A stretch of DNA of 64,000 nt from Chitinophagaceae bacterium. GTDB lineage: Bacteria; Bacteroidota; Bacteroidia; Chitinophagales; Chitinophagaceae. The stretch is from the NCBI GenBank assembly GCA_024508725.1, contig JANINS010000001.1, positions 305,837-369,836 on the forward strand, in the 5' to 3' direction. Positions within the stretch are counted from its first letter, which is position 1; every line of letters starts with the position of its first letter. The notes beneath the pieces were generated by a model. It did not search any database. It saw nothing but the letters and a program-made list of their open reading frames with translations, and was not told the origin of the DNA. Positions 59,555 to 64,000 of this stretch are shown here, piece after piece. A program made the position numbers and the translations under genes.

Positions 59555-59869
59555 CTATGCCTGTGCAGTTGGTCCGCCAAATGTCAAAGGGATTTCGATC
59601 TGCTCAAGATCCTTGATCGGTCCGTTGGCATCTTCGTAGCGTTCAATATTTTCCTGCAAAGCCCTCATGAAACGCTTGGCATGCATTGGTGTAAATATGA
59701 TGCGGCTTTTTACACGACTTTTTGGAGTGCCTGGCATTACATTCACAAAATCCATCACAAACTCAGCGTGGCTATGTGTTATAATAGCAAGGTTTGCATA
59801 AGAACCTTCTGCCACTTCTTCACTGATCTCTATGTTAAGCTGATTTTGCTGTTGTTGTTGCTCTGCCAT
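59555..59869 (-). CDS. DUF3467 family protein
   Basis: A 104-residue soluble protein. After a Gln-rich start (MAEQQQQQNQ) it has INIEISEEVAEGSYANLAIITHSHAEFVMDFVNVMPGTPKSRVKSRIIFTPMHAKRFMRALQENIERYE, the complete DUF3467 signature. The chain ends GPTAQA. The family is widespread in bacteria and its role is unknown. The gene is alone, with no obvious partner. Confidence 0.93.
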   Translation of the reverse strand: MAEQQQQQNQLNIEISEEVAEGSYANLAIITHSHAEFVMDFVNVMPGTPKSRVKSRIIFTPMHAKRFMRALQENIERYEDANGPIKDLEQIEIPLTFGGPTAQA

Positions 59870-59962
59870 AAAAACGATTTCTGCAAATGTAGGTTTCTGC
59901 TTCTATAAAAAACTAAATGCTGTAATAAGAAGACATGGCAGAAGCTTTGTAACTTTCGTTTT

Positions 59963-60799
59963 ATGCGTATAACTCTGTTTTTCATCCTGGTTGGTGCATT
60001 ATTTTTTAGTTGCGATACAGTTGACAAAAAGAAAAGAAAGGTGAATTATTCTTTTTCCTGCCTCGACAGTGCTTTGGGTGGAAGTGCTACCAATAAAACG
60101 CTGGATAAAGCAGGGAAAATATTTCGTGATCTTACGGTAGATGAGAAAAGCATTACCGATGATCTGCAGAATCAGTACGGAGAAGCCTTTCATAAAGACG
60201 TGATTGAAAACAAAACTTTTGAGCTGTTGGATGATGCTGCCATCAACAATGATCTAAAAACAACAATGGATGAATTGTTGCAACAGGTAGAAGATCCAAG
60301 CAAGATAAAATACATGATCTATGCAATAAAAGACAGCATGATCAATGCCTTCACGTTTGGAGGAAGGATATATGTAACTACTGGCATGTATAAAAAATGT
60401 GGTGGTAAAACACCGTTACTCTATTCTATTATCGGCCACGAGATCGGCCACTCAGAATTGGGACACATTAAAAAAGTGATACACGAAATGATGGTTGCCG
60501 ATAAGATATTTGGTGACAATGCTGAAACAGCTTTACAGGTTACAAAATTGTTGACTGGATCTTTCAATCAACGCAACGAGCTTGAAGCCGATTATTTTGG
60601 AACAGATCTTACCAACAGCCTTAACCAGGACATCTGTTCTGCCGTAACATTCTGGAAAGAGATGGCTAAGATGGAAAACCAATACAATCGACTGGAAGAT
60701 TTTTTCAGAACACATCCTTTCTCAGACTTAAGAGCTCAATGTTTGGAAAGACATATCCGTGAGAATTTCAATATTGAGTGTTCTGGCGGTAAGAAGTAA
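59963..60799 (+). CDS. M48 family zinc metallopeptidase, lipoprotein
   Basis: A 278-residue protein with a lipoprotein signal (MRITLFFILVGALFFSC, Cys17). The M48 core includes NAFTFGGRIYVTTGMYKKCG, the zinc site HEIGHSELGH (HExxH) and the third ligand in NELEADYFGTDL, followed by FFRTHPFSDLRAQCLERHI. It should be a periplasmic or outer-membrane endopeptidase of the BepA/YcaL type, involved in protein quality control. A palindromic word repeat starts next to its stop codon. Confidence 0.94.
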   Translation: MRITLFFILVGALFFSCDTVDKKKRKVNYSFSCLDSALGGSATNKTLDKAGKIFRDLTVDEKSITDDLQNQYGEAFHKDVIENKTFELLDDAAINNDLKTTMDELLQQVEDPSKIKYMIYAIKDSMINAFTFGGRIYVTTGMYKKCGGKTPLLYSIIGHEIGHSELGHIKKVIHEMMVADKIFGDNAETALQVTKLLTGSFNQRNELEADYFGTDLTNSLNQDICSAVTFWKEMAKMENQYNRLEDFFRTHPFSDLRAQCLERHIRENFNIECSGGKK

Positions 60800-60864
60800 G
60801 ACGTAAGAGATAAGAGGTAAGAGATAAGAGGTAAGAACCCAGGAACTGTCTTACCTCTTACTTC
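60796..60864 (+). repeat. Palindromic word repeat (TAAGAGG type)
   Basis: Left part with reiterated GTAAGAC, GTAAGAGATAAGAG, GTAAGAGATAAGAG and GTAAGA (60796-60836); right part TCTTACCTCTTACTTCC (60848-60864) complementary to its inner half. The left part begins in the stop codon of the M48 gene (TAA 60797-60799). The arms are unequal. Confidence 0.75.
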
Positions 60865-60875
60865 CTGCATCTGAT

Positions 60876-62189
60876 TTACGCTTTTCTAAAAGCCCATTTC
60901 CACATTTCTTTCCAACTCGCTTTTTTACCGTACATCAGGATACCTGTTCTATAGATTTTTGCACTGATCCATGTAGTGAGCAGGAAACCTCCCACGAGTA
61001 ATAGCATGCTGGTGATCAGTTCCACATAAGAAACAGTTCCCGGAACACCGAACGGTATTCTCGCCATCATTACAATGGGTGAGAAGAATGGGATCATGCT
61101 GGCCCAGGTTGCCATAGGACTTGCCGGGCTTGTTACAGCTTTAATCATGATCATAATAGCAATAATGATCGGCATTGTGATAGGCAGCATCAGGCTTTGA
61201 GCATCCTGCGGATCTTCGTTCACTGCACTTCCTACAGCAGCAAATAATGCAGCATAGAAAAGATAGCCAAACAAGAAGTAGAATAAGAAACAACCAATGA
61301 TCAGGAACCAGTTAACGCCACTAAGTGTTTCTGATAGATTGAATCCTGCAGCAGCTTTTGCAGCCATTGCATTTTGACCATTCATTTGCTGTGATGCTTC
61401 ACTGGCTTGCTGCATTGTTTCGGGTGAAAGAAATGCAGATGCTGCAGAGAAAAGTCCGATGATGAGTATGATCCAGATCAAAAACTGCGTAATGCCAACT
61501 GCACCAATACCAATGATCTTACCCAGCATCAGTTGGAAAGGTTTTACTGAAGAAACCATCACTTCAGCAATACGGCTTACTTTTTCTTCCATCACACCAC
61601 GCATAACCATTGTACCGTAGATGAATAAAGTGATGTAGATAAGAAATCCTGCACCGTATCCTACTCCATAAGCCAATCCGCTGTTTCCTTTTTTTACTTC
61701 TGCTCTTTCTCCATAAAAATTCTCCACTTTGGCTTCACCTGCTTGTTTGCGAATTGAGTCAATTGCTTTGGAGCTGATATTGTATTTATCTTTTAAAAGA
61801 TTGTTTTCAACTGCTTTGTTGATCTGGTCTTCTATCTGTGAAGCTGCGATCAACCCGAATTGCTTTTTAGAGAATAGCTGGTAATTACGGGCAGAATCTT
61901 TTGGAGTGAAGAGTATCGCTGAATATCCTTTATCGTCGTAATTCGCTGTATCAACTCCATTTGGAAATTCAAACGTAAGTGCTTTTGTATTTTCTAAGTT
62001 GCCTTTGAAAAAACCGGTTTGATCTACCACAGCGATCTTCTCCTGGTCAACATCCTGCACAGAAATGTAAGTAACACCGGAGATCAGTGCAACGAAGAAT
62101 AAAGGTGTTAAAATCGTAGAAAGAATGAACGTTTTCTTTTTTACCCTGCTGAGGTATTCTCTTTTTATGATGAGTAATGTCTTATTCAT
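60876..62189 (-). CDS. ABC-2 type permease, NatB-like
   Basis: A 437-residue permease. One N-terminal helix (LSTILTPLFFVALISGVTYISV) precedes a large extracytoplasmic domain (about residues 45-170), followed by five or six helices (about 175-425). The segment MRGVMEEKVSRIAEVMVSSVKPFQLMLGKIIGIGAVG is the signature of the NatB/YhaP group, known from Bacillus Na-export or lipid/peptide export systems. It is encoded 23 bases downstream of the ATPase at 62213-63154 and forms the transporter with it. The substrate is unknown. Confidence 0.93.
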   Translation of the reverse strand: MNKTLLIIKREYLSRVKKKTFILSTILTPLFFVALISGVTYISVQDVDQEKIAVVDQTGFFKGNLENTKALTFEFPNGVDTANYDDKGYSAILFTPKDSARNYQLFSKKQFGLIAASQIEDQINKAVENNLLKDKYNISSKAIDSIRKQAGEAKVENFYGERAEVKKGNSGLAYGVGYGAGFLIYITLFIYGTMVMRGVMEEKVSRIAEVMVSSVKPFQLMLGKIIGIGAVGITQFLIWIILIIGLFSAASAFLSPETMQQASEASQQMNGQNAMAAKAAAGFNLSETLSGVNWFLIIGCFLFYFLFGYLFYAALFAAVGSAVNEDPQDAQSLMLPITMPIIIAIMIMIKAVTSPASPMATWASMIPFFSPIVMMARIPFGVPGTVSYVELITSMLLLVGGFLLTTWISAKIYRTGILMYGKKASWKEMWKWAFRKA

Positions 62190-62212
62190 ATGCGTAGTTT
62201 GGAAGTATTGAA

Positions 62213-63154
62213 TTAAGCTACCGGTTGAAATGCTCTTGCTGTAGCATTTGTATTTTCTACCAGGCGAATGAATATCTCGTTCAGGCTTGGGAGAATTTCA
62301 TTAAAGGAATGAATCATCAGTCCTTTACCAAGGAAATACTGCAGTATCTCATTATTATTAAACTCAGCATGCTTCTGAATAATAAGTTCTTTTCCTTTGG
62401 ATTTTTTTACATCAAACAAATAAGTGGCAAGATGTTCAGGTAGTATTTCCTGTTCAAACCTGATGCTGAAAAGATTTTGCTTATGCGTTTGTTTTATGTC
62501 ATCAACTGTTCCATCCAATATCTTCTTACCAAGGTTCACCAATACTATATGATCACATATCTCTTCTACCTGTTCCATCCTATGAGTAGAGAAGATCACG
62601 GTGCTGCCATTCTTTGCTAACCTGTATATCTCATCTTTGATCAGGTTTGCATTTAAAGGATCTAACCCACTGAAAGGTTCATCTAAGATGATCAATTTTG
62701 GTTCATGCAACACTGTAGTAACAAACTGTAGTTTTTGCTGCATTCCCTTACTCAGATCTTCTACCTTCTTATTCCACCAGCTTTGCATTTCCAGTTTGGT
62801 GAACCAGAATTTTATCTTTTCAATAGCTTCATTCTTTTCTAAGCCTTTTAACTGTGCTAAGTACACGGCCTGCTCACCGATCTTCATCTTCTTGTACAGT
62901 CCTCTTTCTTCCGGCATATAGCCGATCTGCTGTACATCATTTAAAGGATCGAATTTTTTTCCATCAAATAATATCTGTCCGCTATCAGGATAAAAAATAC
63001 CGGTGATCATTCTCAGCAAAGTGGTTTTACCGGCTCCATTCGGGCCAAGTAAACCAAAAATGCTTCCTGTATTGATCGAAAAGCTGATGTCGTCAACTGC
63101 TTTTTGCGTAGCATAGTATTTCTTCAGATGCTGCAGTTCGAGGATTGTACTCAT
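62213..63154 (-). CDS. ABC transporter ATPase, NatA-like
   Basis: A 313-residue ATPase with Walker A GPNGAGKTTLL (about residues 36-46), signature DLSKGMQQKLQFV, Walker B LIILDEPFSGLDP and the switch His in VIFSTHRMEQVE. A C-terminal DUF4162-like domain (about 225-300) is typical for NatA/YhaQ-type ATPases. It is transcribed ahead of the NatB-like permease. Confidence 0.95.
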   Translation of the reverse strand: MSTILELQHLKKYYATQKAVDDISFSINTGSIFGLLGPNGAGKTTLLRMITGIFYPDSGQILFDGKKFDPLNDVQQIGYMPEERGLYKKMKIGEQAVYLAQLKGLEKNEAIEKIKFWFTKLEMQSWWNKKVEDLSKGMQQKLQFVTTVLHEPKLIILDEPFSGLDPLNANLIKDEIYRLAKNGSTVIFSTHRMEQVEEICDHIVLVNLGKKILDGTVDDIKQTHKQNLFSIRFEQEILPEHLATYLFDVKKSKGKELIIQKHAEFNNNEILQYFLGKGLMIHSFNEILPSLNEIFIRLVENTNATARAFQPVA

Positions 63155-63271
63155 GAGCAGGGTGATTTGTGTTCAAATGTAATTCACCTTTGGTCAAAGC
63201 ATATTATTTTTGACGAAAGGCTGTTTTGTAGGTACAAAAACGGTGGAAAATATTACAGTTGCACAATAATT

Positions 63272-64000
63272 CTAACGTTCAGATCGCTGTAAAACTTCGC
63301 AAATAGACGTAGCAACTTTCTCTCCATCCATGGCAGCACTCACAATTCCGCCGGCATAACCTGCACCTTCACCACAGGGATAAAGATTTGATATTTGTGG
63401 ATGTTGAAGACTGATCTCATTGCGGGGAATTCTAACAGGAGAAGATGTTCGGCTTTCTGTAGCAACCACCACTGCATCATTGGTGTAATAGCCACGCATT
63501 TTTTTCCCAAAAGCTTTGAATCCTTCCTGCAGGCTTTTATGAATAAACCCGGGAAGTACATTCTTCATATTGGCTGAATTGATTCCGGGTAAATAACTAC
63601 AATCCGGCAGTGAAGATGATATCTTACCAGTACAAAAATCTACCAATCGTTGAGCCGGAGCAACCTGCTTTCCACCTCCGGCAATAAAAGCAGCTTTCTC
63701 TATTTCATTTTGAAAGTTCATCAGTAACAATGGATCATTCTCCTCTACTTTTGAATTTTGAATTTTGAATGTTGAATTCAGGAAATCAAAAGCATCTTTC
63801 AATTCAACACTCACCACCATTCCACTGTTTGCATAAGGATTGTTTCGCTTGCTGGGGCTCCATCCATTCACCACCAATCCATCATTTTCTGTGGATGCAG
63901 GTGCGATAATTCCACCAGGACACATGCAAAAACTAAAAACGCCTTTCTTGTCTACCTGTTCAACTAAACTGTAAGAAGCCGGTGGTAAAAATTCACCTCT
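63272..64000 (-). CDS. COG2509-type FAD-dependent oxidoreductase, C-terminal part (cut by window end)
   Basis: The frame is open to the window edge (242 residues visible, no start inside; the visible part begins RGEFLPPASYSLVEQVD). It contains GVFSFCMCPGGIIAPASTENDGLVVNGWSPSKRNNPYANSGMVVSV, typical of COG2509 flavoproteins, and ends with NLYPCGEGAGYAGGIVSAAMDGEKVA, the C-terminal FAD-binding motif. The function is unknown for the family. A segment around FLNSTFKIQNSKVEEN is encoded by a reiterated AATTCAAA word and looks like an intrusion in a loop. A possible start at 63925 is internal to the motif and unlikely to be used. Confidence 0.9.
   Translation of the reverse strand, partial: RGEFLPPASYSLVEQVDKKGVFSFCMCPGGIIAPASTENDGLVVNGWSPSKRNNPYANSGMVVSVELKDAFDFLNSTFKIQNSKVEENDPLLLMNFQNEIEKAAFIAGGGKQVAPAQRLVDFCTGKISSSLPDCSYLPGINSANMKNVLPGFIHKSLQEGFKAFGKKMRGYYTNDAVVVATESRTSSPVRIPRNEISLQHPQISNLYPCGEGAGYAGGIVSAAMDGEKVATSICEVLQRSER
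63746..63780 (-). repeat. Reiterated word inside the COG2509 gene
   Basis: On the minus strand GAATTC, AACATTC, AAAATTC, AAAATTC, AAAAGTAG encodes NSTFKIQNSKVEE. The style matches the intergenic word repeats and suggests that such sequence has entered a surface loop without breaking the frame. Confidence 0.6.

Noticed and set aside
1-64000. CRISPR arrays, tRNA or rRNA genes, insertion sequences and phage genes
   Set aside because: No regularly spaced direct repeats, cloverleaf-type sequences, transposase or phage-like products were seen on either strand. The regular words in the intergenic palindromes have no spacers.

Overview
The window looks like a chromosomal segment from a member of the Bacteroidota, most probably the Chitinophagaceae. 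The evidence is an AT-rich base composition, promoter -7 boxes of the Bacteroidota type TAnnTTTG, a SusC-like TonB-dependent receptor with an N-terminal carboxypeptidase-D-type domain, LytS/LytTR signalling, DUF4142, DUF892, FUSC and M28 proteins, and an extended SecA. There are no rRNA genes, tRNAs, CRISPR arrays, insertion sequences or phage genes. Both ends cut through genes.

Layout. 1-6 kb: the N-terminal part of a secreted repeat protein, a nine-PAS sensor protein without a kinase, and small stress or hypothetical genes. 6-13.6 kb: a TIGR01777 epimerase, an ABC exporter pair, a FadN-type beta-oxidation protein and metG. 13.7-23.8 kb: a stress and DNA-protection block (SDR stress oxidoreductase, topoisomerase IB, Ku, LigD, a DUF892 ferritin-like protein with a basic tail, a DUF4142 lipoprotein, an AI-2E-family transporter). 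23.8-30.7 kb: a GAF/PAS histidine kinase diverging from a single-domain response regulator, then a probable metal-regulated locus (small His/Cys-rich exported protein plus TonB receptor under a palindromic operator). 30.7-37.3 kb: FUSC membrane protein, radC, prs, rplY, pth and an FAH-family hydrolase. 37.3-45 kb: fused branched-chain keto-acid dehydrogenase E1, a TlpA-like protein, an M28 lipoprotein peptidase and a LytS/LytTR pair. 45-50.5 kb: a leftward run deoC, aldehyde dehydrogenase, half-length aldehyde dehydrogenase, SPOR protein, M20 amidohydrolase. 50.5-64 kb: secA, an EEP-family protein, atpG apart from the other ATP synthase genes, scpB, a BON protein, a CvpA-CAP fusion, DUF3467, an M48 lipoprotein, a NatAB-type ABC transporter and the end of a COG2509 flavoprotein.

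The most unusual material is between the genes. (1) A roughly 28-bp element is present in about 11 intergenic copies. It comes in two sequence types that differ by paired changes preserving a small dyad (GCG-A-CGC versus GTG-A-CAC), and most copies lie in sense orientation upstream of a gene. (2) Seven intergenic gaps are filled by long imperfect inverted repeats built from a short reiterated word. The word differs at nearly every locus, and several repeats begin at or within a few bases of a stop codon. In three gaps the palindrome runs directly into the 28-bp element. Similar word repeats also lie inside two coding sequences. (3) Three short intergenic units that end in terminators look like unannotated small RNAs or leaders. 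The clearest is the two-hairpin unit at 40854-40926.
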